Shown here in pieces: positions 27,901 through 35,984 of a DNA stretch of 64,000 nt. A program made the position numbers and the translations under genes. This DNA comes from Pseudomonadota bacterium. Its GTDB lineage: Bacteria > Pseudomonadota > Gammaproteobacteria > Burkholderiales > Burkholderiaceae_E. Where the stretch lies: assembly GCA_023388075.1 (NCBI GenBank), contig JAEWGX010000134.1:1-64000 (forward strand), read 5' to 3'. A model generated the notes under the pieces. That model was not told the DNA's origin, searched no databases, and saw nothing but the letters and a program-made list of their open reading frames with translations. Position 1 is the first letter of the stretch. Each line of letters begins with the position of its first letter.

Positions 27901-30809
27901 GGCCGTCGACCGGCCGCGAGGCGTCGATGCTCACGCCGGTGCTGCTGATCCACGGCTACAGCGCGAGCGGTACGACCTTCGCGCATCATTCCGTCCGGCC
28001 GAACCTGGCCAGCGCGCTGTGGGCACGCGGCAAGGACGTCTGGATCGCGGACCTTCGCACCAGCGCGGGGATGCCGCACGCGCGCGCTCCCTGGACGTTC
28101 GAGGAGGTCGCGCTGACGGACATCCCCGTGGCGGTCGAGCAGGTGGTGCGGCTGACCGGCGTCGAGAAGATCGACGTCTTCGCGCACTGCATCGGTTCGG
28201 CCATGTTCGGCATGGCGCTGCTCGCGCCCGCGCCGGCGTCGACCCTGCACCAGCATGTCCGCCGGCTCGCGATGTCGCAGGTGGCGCCCGCCATGCTCTT
28301 CACGCCCGCCAACGTGTTCCGCGCCTATGCGATGCGGTACCTCAAGCACTACCTGCCGCTCACCGACTACCAGTTCCGGCCTTCGCGGGCGCCGACGCTG
28401 CTGGACCAGCTGATCGACCGGTTGCTGGCCACCTTGCCGTATCCCGAGGAGGAGTTCGATCGCGAGAACCCGCTCTGGACGCCTTGGCGCCGGACACCCT
28501 GGGTGGGGACGCGTCATCGGATGGACGCCCTGTACGGACGCGACTTCAGCGTCAACAACCTGCCCCAGGGCGTGCTCGACTACATCGACGATCACTTCGG
28601 GCCACTCAACGTGGACACCGTCTCGCAGGCCATCCACTTCGCGCACAACCGCGTGATCACCAACCGCACCGGATTCAACGAATACGTGACGCCGCAGCAG
28701 CTGCGCGCGCGCTATGACTTTCCGATCCTCCACGTGCACGGCAAGGAGAACGGCCTCGTGTCCTGGCGCACGCCGCGCCATTTCAGGAAGGTGCTGCGGG
28801 ATGCCGACGAGCGCTTCGATTCGCGTGCGGCGATGCAGATCCGCATGTACCCGGCCGGACACCAGGACTCGCTGATCGGGCGCGGCGCCGGCAAGGTGTT
28901 CGAGGGCGTGATCGAGTTCTTCGAGACGGACGAGGCGCCCGCAGCCAAGCGACCGGGGGAGGATGCAGTAACCGCCTCCACGCCCCGCATCACCTTCGCC
29001 GCGCAAGTTCCCGCCTACGGCGTGCGGCTGGGTGTGGAGGATGGGGCGGGCGGGCGGGTCTACTCCTTCGGCGATCACGGTGGACGCGGCGACGTGATCG
29101 AGACACTCCTCGTGCCCGTGGCGGAGGAAGGTGGCCGCTACCTGCCGGTCGACTCTTCGGGCCGGCCAGTGGAGCCGACGGCCGAGAACCTGAAGGGCCT
29201 GGTGGGATGCGTACCGGCGGGCGAGGTCTGGACCGCCACGGAGGCAAGGCGGTGGCGGTTCGACCCTGGCGAAGTCGGCCGCCGGGCCGGCGACGAGAAC
29301 CTGCTCGTGCTCGCGCTCTACAACCAATCGACCCATGTGGGTCCGTCGGAGCGGCTCGACGGATTCCTGAACCTCGAGGCATTGGCCCGAGGGTTGGCAG
29401 AGCAGATCGCCTCGGATCCCTCGGCGAAGGGGACGCGCGACGGCGTCGTGATCGTTCCCATAGAACTGGATGGGCTCATCCAGCGGGTAGTCGACGCGCT
29501 GGTCGAATGCGTCCGGGAGGTCTTCGTGCAAGCCGGAAGCGCCAACCTCAGCCAGGGCATCCTGCGCCGAGCCAAGGTGCCGCCCGGGGAACCGCGGTCG
29601 AGGGAAAGTGCAACCTGCTTCGCCCTCGCGAGTTGCCAGTACCCCGGCGGCATGCTGGACCGCACCCCGCCGGGCGTGCCGCACATGGCACGCGAAGGGC
29701 CTGCCGACGCCTCGTACCTGCGGCTGCTGGCCGCCCTGGAGAGACGGCGCGGACCGGTGCCGACGGAGCTCATCCTCACCGGCGACCAGGTCTACGTGGA
29801 TGCGACCGCCGGCCTGTTCGACCCCAAGATCGCGGACGATCGCTTCCGCCTCGCCTACCAGGCGGCTTTCGCGGCCCGCGGCCCGCGGATGGTGCTGTCC
29901 CGACTGCCGGCGATCATGCGCCTGGACGACCACGAGATCGAGGACAACTGGTTGCCGCCGCGGGCAGCGCCCAAGGGAAGCACGGAGGACGTGGGCACGC
30001 TCGGGATACGTGCCTACCTGCGCAACCAGCGCGACGTCGACCCGTGCGACGGCAAGCAGCGCGTTCTGTGGGACGCGGACGGCCGGATCAACGGCTTTCC
30101 GTGCTTCCTTGCCGATGCGAGGAGCAGGCGCTCTCCCCGCGATGTCGCAACGGTCGGCAAGGCCGGCATCATGGATCTCGAGCAGGAGCGGGCGTTGGAC
30201 CGATGGCTTGCCGACACGAAGGGCGACGGGCCGAAGTTCCTCGTCTCCGGCTCGATGGTGCTGCCGCGGCGCCTGGAAGTCCGGGACGGCGCCCAGGGCG
30301 GGATGGTGAACGTGGATGGCAGCGATGCCAACGCCGCGGCGGCCCTGCGCTCGGATGCCTGGGACGGTTTTCCGGCATCACTTCATCGCCTGCTCGCCGG
30401 CGCCTACCGCCGAGGGCTCGACGACCTGGTGTTCCTGTCCGGCGACGAGCACATCTCCAACGTGACCGAGATCAGGATCAAGCGGGAAGGGTCATCGAAG
30501 GTCGTGGTGGCGCATTCCATCCACAGCTCCGCGCTCTATGCGCCCTATCCGTTCGCCAACGGCATCGAGGCCGACTTCGCGAACCGGGAGCGGTTCCGAT
30601 TCCGCCACGACGGTCATCTCTACACCTGCTTCGTGAAGGCCTGGCATGCGCCGGCGGGGGATGGCTTCGCCACCATCGAGGTGGTACGCAATGCCGCGGA
30701 TTGGACTCTGGCGGTCCGCTTCGATCGGGCTGATCTCGTCTCCAGGAAACGGGCTCGCCGGGAGTTCAGCGTGCCGCTCGGAGCCAGCCGCTCCTGCTCC
30801 ACGGGCTGA
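24903..30809 (+). CDS. Triple-fusion enzyme: GMC oxidoreductase - alpha/beta hydrolase - PhoD-like phosphatase
   Basis: This is one uninterrupted 1968-residue frame with a strong ribosome site (AAGGAAGGGGACCTCC). Part 1 (about 45-640) is a cholesterol-oxidase-like GMC flavoprotein: GSGYGG at 54-59, a Cys cluster CVGCGGCFTGC near 240, and HPLGGCPMG starting at His556. Residues about 650-980 form a linker domain I cannot assign. Part 2 (about 1005-1350) is an alpha/beta hydrolase: HG at 1017-1018, nucleophile elbow AHCIG with Cys1096 instead of Ser, and His1320. Part 3 (about 1570-1960) is PhoD-like: GDQVY (Asp1628), LDDHEIEDNW (Asp1675-His1677) and SGDEH (Asp1848, His1850). No signal peptide is seen. 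Oxidoreductase-hydrolase fusions are known for sterol or lipid oxidation; adding a phosphatase suggests oxidation and ester cleavage of a phosphorylated lipid, which is inference. Confidence 0.88.
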   Translation: MEPEPAGPQPRETDSGEGRATQWLSRGLEALIEGLGRDATEPADDADFDVLVVGSGYGGAIAAAELARHRGTRRVCVLERGRERLPGAFPSRMAELAGHVRFSTQGSSRPRGRREGLFDLRLGEDLCALVANGVGGGSLINAGVMVMPPRAVLESRAWPKALRDPSSVEGLLATGAALASRLGATATPETPGSPLPLKFKALQALAGRHGATTVPITVAPARADAERIPTPAGVAIDACVGCGGCFTGCNYNAKVSLDVTLLAEARRAGAEIYAGATVLKLERLARCGAGPAWQVTVVHTDEVLRRREPKPFLLSARRVVLAAGTFGSTEILMRSRSDSLRWSPKLGHQVSANGDLIAAAYDTRAQANCAALEQIDPRSTDPGERVGPTITGMIDLRSPPGGGVAPRDDDLVIQDLAIPAPLRRLLEETVTTTAALQRLPEADTSRHGDPRGRADPCAVNQDAVRRTLTVAIIGHDSADGVMLFEGKDDGDGDGAIRVRWPSLRHYPPLLARHRRFESLLRSSIGGQALPNPLWRPLPDKLEFLLGAQAGPLLTVHPLGGCPMGDDSRSGVVDDLGRVFDGASPTSTSCHPGLVVLDGAIIPTSLGINPALTIASVAMRAVTALRAQWGYDTPDGATQQIGDRPVFREPQPPARRRPTRVEMVERLSGPLVLDGVGRPGKPVHVELTLRFASVSVAALASGTTRARLTLPPGGGRLRIFECEPPDDREAPDDKALLVASLGGTLRVFHEEESTSLARRIRGAWAWFRNRGLRDGVLWAIDRVAGNGPMPTGETSAGREALRLLRIAWDVSSRAGAVRRLDYDLAITNVEAPGLAPGIVRAFKGGPIVGSKRLTYSRRGNPWRQLMEVALDSFPLARGTKRALRLDAGFLARQGVPLMRIVRQEDQPTALVDIAALLLYLTRMLLHVHAWSFRAPDLPRARTIERLPGIVPGLPPPIVHEFQVAAPREGIPVMVRLTHYPAANRGGGEGATSRAEAPPAGRPSTGREASMLTPVLLIHGYSASGTTFAHHSVRPNLASALWARGKDVWIADLRTSAGMPHARAPWTFEEVALTDIPVAVEQVVRLTGVEKIDVFAHCIGSAMFGMALLAPAPASTLHQHVRRLAMSQVAPAMLFTPANVFRAYAMRYLKHYLPLTDYQFRPSRAPTLLDQLIDRLLATLPYPEEEFDRENPLWTPWRRTPWVGTRHRMDALYGRDFSVNNLPQGVLDYIDDHFGPLNVDTVSQAIHFAHNRVITNRTGFNEYVTPQQLRARYDFPILHVHGKENGLVSWRTPRHFRKVLRDADERFDSRAAMQIRMYPAGHQDSLIGRGAGKVFEGVIEFFETDEAPAAKRPGEDAVTASTPRITFAAQVPAYGVRLGVEDGAGGRVYSFGDHGGRGDVIETLLVPVAEEGGRYLPVDSSGRPVEPTAENLKGLVGCVPAGEVWTATEARRWRFDPGEVGRRAGDENLLVLALYNQSTHVGPSERLDGFLNLEALARGLAEQIASDPSAKGTRDGVVIVPIELDGLIQRVVDALVECVREVFVQAGSANLSQGILRRAKVPPGEPRSRESATCFALASCQYPGGMLDRTPPGVPHMAREGPADASYLRLLAALERRRGPVPTELILTGDQVYVDATAGLFDPKIADDRFRLAYQAAFAARGPRMVLSRLPAIMRLDDHEIEDNWLPPRAAPKGSTEDVGTLGIRAYLRNQRDVDPCDGKQRVLWDADGRINGFPCFLADARSRRSPRDVATVGKAGIMDLEQERALDRWLADTKGDGPKFLVSGSMVLPRRLEVRDGAQGGMVNVDGSDANAAAALRSDAWDGFPASLHRLLAGAYRRGLDDLVFLSGDEHISNVTEIRIKREGSSKVVVAHSIHSSALYAPYPFANGIEADFANRERFRFRHDGHLYTCFVKAWHAPAGDGFATIEVVRNAADWTLAVRFDRADLVSRKRARREFSVPLGASRSCSTG

Positions 30810-30924
30810 CCGCCTCGCGCCTATCCAATCTCCTTGCCAGGCTTTCGGCCGAAGGCCTATCCTGCGGCGACGGACCTGGCTGCTTCGTGCCGTGCGTCGA
30901 TCCGGTCCGTGACGGAGGGCAGAC

Positions 30925-32388
30925 ATGAGATTCCGGAACGATCCCGAAGGGTTGCGGCTTCCGATCAAGCTGGATACGACGACCAATGGCGAGTTCGCGC
31001 CCGTTCCGCTGGAGGCGATCCATCGCCATGCCCGGCGCCTCGCGCTGGAGGAAGCGACCGTCCGGGCGCGGCGGCTCGGGATCGGCCGCAGGCGCTTCCT
31101 CGTCTCCGCCTGCGGCGTCGCGAGCACGCTCGCGAGCTTCAACGCGGCCTACGCGGCCGCGGGCCGCACAGGAGGCTTTTTCCAGCTGCCGAAGGAGGCG
31201 CCGTTGGACCAGCTCGCGGCGCGCTCCGCCGTGGACGGCAAGGAGTTCGTCTTCGACGTGCAGGGCCATTTCGTGAATCCGACGGGCGCCTGGCTGAGGA
31301 CGCTGCCCGCAGGCGCGAAGCCGCTGCAGTTCGCCACCGACCGCGCCAGCTGTGCGCCCCATCGCGGCGCCGGCGAACGCGACTATCTCAACTGCGTGGG
31401 GCCCGACCAGTTCGTGAAGGACGTGTTCATGGACTCGGACACGGACCTGATGGTGCTGTCGTTCGTGCCGTCCACCCGCGAAGGCGAGCCGCTCACGATC
31501 GAGGAGGCCCAGGCGACCGCGCGCATCGTCGAGAAGCTGGAGGGCACGCACCGGCTGCTGATCCATGGACGGGTGAATCCCAACCAGCCCGGGGACCTGG
31601 AGGCCATGGACGAGCTCGCATCGCGTCACCGGATCGCTGCCTGGAAGACCTACACCCAATGGGGACCCGACGGGCGCGGGTTCTACCTGGACGACGAGCC
31701 GGGCATCCGACTCATCGAGAAGGCACGGCGCCTGGGCATCAGGAACATCGCGATCCACAAGGGCCTGCCCTTCGGTCCGCGATCCTACGAGCATTCCACC
31801 TGCGCGGATGTCGGACGCGTGGCCAGGCGCTATCCCGACGTCAATTTCCTCATCTATCACTCCGGCTTCGTCACAGGCAAGTCCGAAGGGCCGCACGATC
31901 CGACCCGCAGCGACGGGATCGACGCGCTGGTGACGAGCCTGCAGGCGAACGGCATCCGGCCCGGCGGCAACGTGTTCGCCGAGCTCGGCTCGACCTGGCG
32001 CTTCCTGATGCGCGATCCCGATTCGGCCGCGCACGCCCTCGGCAAGCTCCTGAAGCATTGCGGGGAGGAGAACGTCCTGTGGGGCACGGATTCGATCTGG
32101 TACGGCTCGCCCCAGGACCAGATACAGGCGTTTCGCACCTTCCAGATCTCGCCCGCGTTACGGGAGAAGCACGGCTATCCGGAGATCACGCCGGCGCTGC
32201 GCGCGAAGATCTTCGGGTTGAATTCGCTCAAGGTGTATTCGATCCCGCCCGATGTGCTGAAGCAGCACGTGAAGGATCGCGTCGCGCGGGAGCGTGACGA
32301 GTATCGCCATGAGCCGGATCCGACCTTCCTCACGCACGGGCCGCGAACGTGGCGGGAGTATGCGAATCTGAAGGCGTGGGGTGGGTAA
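30925..32388 (+). CDS. Exported amidohydrolase-2 family metal-dependent hydrolase
   Basis: The 487-residue protein carries a twin-arginine-type motif (GRRRFLVSACG, residues 54-64) after an unusually long n-region, with a hydrophobic stretch to about residue 78. The barrel has amidohydrolase-2 features: FDVQGHF near the start (one His where HxH is usual), AWKTYTQWG, IAIHKGLPFG, LIYHSGF and the Asp in LWGTDSIWYG. Family members hydrolyse or decarboxylate cyclic and aromatic acids using one metal. It is 115 bp after the fusion gene on the same strand and is probably part of the same regulon. The substrate is unknown. Confidence 0.82.
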   Translation: MRFRNDPEGLRLPIKLDTTTNGEFAPVPLEAIHRHARRLALEEATVRARRLGIGRRRFLVSACGVASTLASFNAAYAAAGRTGGFFQLPKEAPLDQLAARSAVDGKEFVFDVQGHFVNPTGAWLRTLPAGAKPLQFATDRASCAPHRGAGERDYLNCVGPDQFVKDVFMDSDTDLMVLSFVPSTREGEPLTIEEAQATARIVEKLEGTHRLLIHGRVNPNQPGDLEAMDELASRHRIAAWKTYTQWGPDGRGFYLDDEPGIRLIEKARRLGIRNIAIHKGLPFGPRSYEHSTCADVGRVARRYPDVNFLIYHSGFVTGKSEGPHDPTRSDGIDALVTSLQANGIRPGGNVFAELGSTWRFLMRDPDSAAHALGKLLKHCGEENVLWGTDSIWYGSPQDQIQAFRTFQISPALREKHGYPEITPALRAKIFGLNSLKVYSIPPDVLKQHVKDRVARERDEYRHEPDPTFLTHGPRTWREYANLKAWGG

Positions 32389-32446
32389 GGAGGCACCGGG
32401 AGGTCGGCAATCGATTCATGGGAGCTCCACGCCGGCTGACGGCCAC

Positions 32447-33346
32447 CTAGTCGGGGGCTTGCGGTGAGGCATCCGGTCGCGGCCACGGCCGGCCTTTCAG
32501 CGACCCGTACGTGTACGCATAAACCCGCGTGAACTCCGCCCCCAGCAGGAAGATCTGCGCCGCGTAGTACACCCAGATCAGCAGCACGGCGATGGATGCG
32601 GCCGCGCCGAAGGTCGAGGTGATGGCGGTGCGGCCGATGTATTGCCCGATCAGCAGCTTGCCGAAGTTGAAGAGCAGCGCAGTGACGATCGCCCCGAGCC
32701 ACACGTCGCGCCAGGCAATCGACACGCGCGGGATGAGCTTGTAGATGAGCGCGAACGATACGGCGAGGAAGACGAAGCTCAGGCCCGTGTTGAAGGCGCT
32801 GGCCATCCGCTCGTAGCTGCCGAGGACGGGCTGCCACCAGGTTGCCAGCGCAGCGAGCGCGGCGCTGGCAACGAGCGACACGATCATCAGGAAGCCGATG
32901 GCGAGGATCATGCCGAACGACAACAGCCGCGCCCGGACCAGGTTCCAGACGCCGCTCGAAGTCCTGGCCGGCGCCCGCCAGATGCGGTCCAGGGAGTTCT
33001 GCAGCTCGGCGAAGACGGTCGTTGCGCCGACCAGCAGGACCGCCACGCCGCCGATCGTTGCCAGCGTGCCTCGCGCCGGCTGGTGGACGCTTCGAAGCAT
33101 CTCCTGGACCGCCTGGGCAGCCTCCTCACCCATCAGGAGCTGCAACTGCTCGACGACCTCGCCCTGGGACGCCTCCTGCCCGAACACCAGGCCCGCGACG
33201 GCGATGACGATCAGGACGAGCGGCGCGACGGAGAACACCGTGTAGTAGGCGAGCGCGGCCCCCATGCTCGGCGCGTAGTCGTCGAGCCAGGAGGATACGG
33301 TTCGCGTGACGAGGGTCCACGCCTTGCTGGCGGAGTTGGCAACCAA
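32447..33346 (-). CDS. YihY/BrkB-family inner membrane protein
   Basis: The 299-residue protein has about six membrane helices and family signatures: MGAALAYYTVFSVAPLVLIVIA, VAVLLVGATTVFAELQNSLDRIW, and LIYKLIPRVSIAWRDVWLGAIVTALLF. The start is TTG 33346 with GAGGGA 7 nt upstream; the frame is open further but has no good start. The family was once called ribonuclease BN by mistake; its members are now treated as transporters or barrier proteins of uncertain function. It lies 17 bp downstream of the exonuclease gene, likely co-transcribed. Confidence 0.85.
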   Translation of the reverse strand: MVANSASKAWTLVTRTVSSWLDDYAPSMGAALAYYTVFSVAPLVLIVIAVAGLVFGQEASQGEVVEQLQLLMGEEAAQAVQEMLRSVHQPARGTLATIGGVAVLLVGATTVFAELQNSLDRIWRAPARTSSGVWNLVRARLLSFGMILAIGFLMIVSLVASAALAALATWWQPVLGSYERMASAFNTGLSFVFLAVSFALIYKLIPRVSIAWRDVWLGAIVTALLFNFGKLLIGQYIGRTAITSTFGAAASIAVLLIWVYYAAQIFLLGAEFTRVYAYTYGSLKGRPWPRPDASPQAPD

Positions 33347-33363
33347 CGTGCTGTCCCTCGTCG

Positions 33364-34194
33364 CTACTGCGCTGCCTTGGCCGCCTTCCTGCACCGCTCG
33401 ACCAGGCGCGGTGCGCCCGCCTTCTTGGCCCACGCCTCGAACGCCTCGGTGGCTCCCGCCCATCGCAGCTCCTCCACCTCCTTGAAGAGTGGCGCATCGG
33501 TGCGCAGCGTGGCAAGCCGCTTGAACAGCAGCGCCAGCTCCCGCCGCTCGCCGAGCACGCCTTCCGGGAAGCCCTCGATGGGCCCATGGCGGTTCAGCAG
33601 TTGCGCGGCGCCCGTGGGTCCGATCCCCGGTATTCCCGGGTACCCATCGGCCGAATCCCCGACCAGGGCCAGGTAATCCGGAATCAGCTTCGGCTCGACG
33701 CCGAACTTCTCCTTCACGGCCTCGGCGTTGCGGATCTTCTTCGCGCGGCGATCCACCTGGACCACCCGGTCGCCCTGGACGCACTGCGCCAGGTCCTTGT
33801 CGGGCGTCCAGATGCAGATCTTCTCCACCGCCGGATCCTCGGCGGCGATGCGCGCGGCCGACGCGAGGGCATCATCGGCCTCGAGCTCGACCATGGGCCA
33901 GGTGACCACACCCATCGCCCCGAGCGCCTCCTCCAGTTGCGGGAACTGCTCGAGCAGCGCGGGTTCGATGCCCTCGCCGGTCTTGTAGCCCGGCCAGAGC
34001 GCGTTGCGGAACGACTCGATGACGTGGTCGGTGGCCACGCCGATGTGCGTCTCGCCCTGCTCGATCAGCTGCAGCACCGACTGCAGAACGCCGGTCACGG
34101 CGCCGTAGGGCCGGTCCCTCCCCTTGGTGAACCGGCGCAGGCCGTGGAAGTGCCTGAAGAGCTCGTAGGTGCCGTCTAGGAGATGGACGATCAT
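33364..34194 (-). CDS. 5'-3' exonuclease / flap endonuclease-like protein
   Basis: The 276-residue protein is a stand-alone FEN-type nuclease like the N-terminal domain of DNA polymerase I. Acidic metal-binding positions occur in LLDGTYELFR, ELEADDALAS, TPDKDLAQCV and LVGDSADGYPGIPGIGPTGAAQLL, the last being the H3TH DNA-binding motif. It would trim 5' flaps and RNA primers in the cytosol. Start ATG 34194 (MIVHLLDGTYE) is the family N-terminus; the frame extends upstream but without similarity. Confidence 0.9.
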   Translation of the reverse strand: MIVHLLDGTYELFRHFHGLRRFTKGRDRPYGAVTGVLQSVLQLIEQGETHIGVATDHVIESFRNALWPGYKTGEGIEPALLEQFPQLEEALGAMGVVTWPMVELEADDALASAARIAAEDPAVEKICIWTPDKDLAQCVQGDRVVQVDRRAKKIRNAEAVKEKFGVEPKLIPDYLALVGDSADGYPGIPGIGPTGAAQLLNRHGPIEGFPEGVLGERRELALLFKRLATLRTDAPLFKEVEELRWAGATEAFEAWAKKAGAPRLVERCRKAAKAAQ

Positions 34195-34343
34195 GGGGTG
34201 GCAGTGTACTGCCGGGCGAACGCCCTTCGAGGCGAAGTGTCGGCCGAAGGGCTTTCGGCGCCCCAAGGTATCTTTACCGCTTTGTTCGGCGACCGGCGCG
34301 CACGGCGCGCCCGGGTGAACCGCAATCCAGTCCCGGAGGTAAC

Positions 34344-35984
34344 GTGAAGGCCAGTGATCTCTTCGTGAAGGCGCTCGAAGCCGAGCAGGTGGAGTACGTC
34401 TTCGGTGTCCCCGGCGAGGAGAACCTGGACCTGCTGGAATCCCTGCGCCAGTCGCGCATCCGCTTCATCGTCACGCGGCACGAACAGGCCGCCGGCTTCA
34501 TGGCGGCGACGTACGGGCGGCTCACCGGAATGCCGGGAGTGTGCCTGGCCACGCTCGGCCCGGGCGCGACCAACCTGATGACCGCCGCCGCGTTCGCGCA
34601 ACTGGGCGGAATGCCGATGCTGATGATCACCGGCCAGAAGCCGATCAAGTCCAGCAAGCAGGGCCACTTCCAGATCGTCGACGTGGTGCGGATCATGGAG
34701 TCGCTCACCAAGCTCACGCGCCAGATTGCCTCCGCCGACCGGATTCCGTACCGGGTGCGAGAGGCGTTCCGTGTGGCGCGGGAGGAGCGGCCTGGCGCCT
34801 GCCACCTGGAGCTGCCGGAGGACATCGCCGACGAGTCGAGCGACATGCCCCTGATCCCGGCATCGTATGTCCGGCGCCCGCTCGCCGACGACAAGGCGCT
34901 GGCCGCCGCGGCGGACGCGCTCCGGCGCAGCAGGCATCCGCTGGTGATGGTCGGAGCCGGCGCGAACCGCAACACCACCTGCGAGATGCTGCGCGCCTTC
35001 ACGGACAAGCTGGGCATCCCCTTCTTCACCACGCAGATGGGCAAGGGAGTGATCGACGAGACCGGGCCGCTGTGGCTGGGCAACGCGGCGCTCTCGGACG
35101 GCGACTTCGTCCATCGCGCGATCGAGCACGCCGATTGCATCCTGAACGTCGGGCACGACGTCATCGAGAAGCCGCCGTTCCTGATGCGGGCGGACGGGCC
35201 GACGGTGATCCACGTCAACTACGTGTCGGCGCAGGTCGACGCCGTCTACTTCCCGCAGATCGAGGTGGTGGGCGACGTGGCCCACAGCGTCTGGCGCCTC
35301 ACCGAAGCGCTGGAATCCCAGCCTCATTGGGACTTCAGCCGCTTCGACGCGATCCGGAGCCACCTCCTCGCGCACCTGGCCGAGCATGGCGACGATCCGC
35401 GCTTTCCGGTCCATCCGGTCCGCTTCGCCGCCGAAGTCGCGGCGGCCCTGGCGCCTCAGGATATCCTGTGCCTGGACAACGGCATGTACAAGCTCTGGTT
35501 CGCCCGCTACTACCGCTCGCGAGAGCCCAACACGCTGCTGCTGGACAACGCGCTGGCAAGCATGGGCGCGGGGCTGCCGGCGGCGATCGCCGCCCGGCTG
35601 GTGCATCCGGACCGCCGGGTCGTCGCGGTGGTCGGCGACGGCGGCTTCATGATGAACTCGCAGGAGCTGGAGACGGCCGTGCGGCTCGGCCTGGACCTCA
35701 CCGTGATCGTGTTGCGCGACGGTGCCTACGGCATGATCAGGTGGAAGCAGGCGGACATGGGCTTCGCCGATTTCGGCCTGGACATGGGCAATCCGGACTT
35801 CGTTCGCTACGCCGCCGCCTACGGGGCCCACGGTCACCGGCCCGAATCGGTGGCCGAGCTTGCCGAGGTGCTGCTGGCGACCGGCCGATCCCCCGGGGTG
35901 CACCTGGTCGACGTCGCGATCGACTACAGCGACAACGACCGCATCCTGAATCGCGAGATCAAGCGACTGAGCGCCTCGGTGTGA
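34344..35984 (+). CDS. Acetolactate synthase large-subunit-like ThDP enzyme
   Basis: The 546-residue protein has the three-domain thiamine-diphosphate fold. Catalytic Glu47 lies in TRHEQAAGFMA; GPGATNL and TGQKP follow; the ThDP/Mg motif is GDGGFMMNSQELETAV. It most resembles catabolic acetolactate synthases (AlsS type), which condense two pyruvates to acetolactate; related enzymes such as oxalyl-CoA or glyoxylate carboligase types cannot be excluded. No small regulatory subunit or FAD-dependent neighbour is seen. The GTG start at 34344 has GGAGGT 5 nt upstream. It overlaps the MFS gene (GTGA). Confidence 0.82.
   Translation: MKASDLFVKALEAEQVEYVFGVPGEENLDLLESLRQSRIRFIVTRHEQAAGFMAATYGRLTGMPGVCLATLGPGATNLMTAAAFAQLGGMPMLMITGQKPIKSSKQGHFQIVDVVRIMESLTKLTRQIASADRIPYRVREAFRVAREERPGACHLELPEDIADESSDMPLIPASYVRRPLADDKALAAAADALRRSRHPLVMVGAGANRNTTCEMLRAFTDKLGIPFFTTQMGKGVIDETGPLWLGNAALSDGDFVHRAIEHADCILNVGHDVIEKPPFLMRADGPTVIHVNYVSAQVDAVYFPQIEVVGDVAHSVWRLTEALESQPHWDFSRFDAIRSHLLAHLAEHGDDPRFPVHPVRFAAEVAAALAPQDILCLDNGMYKLWFARYYRSREPNTLLLDNALASMGAGLPAAIAARLVHPDRRVVAVVGDGGFMMNSQELETAVRLGLDLTVIVLRDGAYGMIRWKQADMGFADFGLDMGNPDFVRYAAAYGAHGHRPESVAELAEVLLATGRSPGVHLVDVAIDYSDNDRILNREIKRLSASV

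Noticed and set aside
24693..29933. A 1746-codon open frame on the minus strand opposite the fusion gene
   Set aside because: Its translation is Arg/His/Gly-rich with no recognisable domain, and the plus strand has three intact enzyme modules. Long antisense frames are expected in high-GC DNA.
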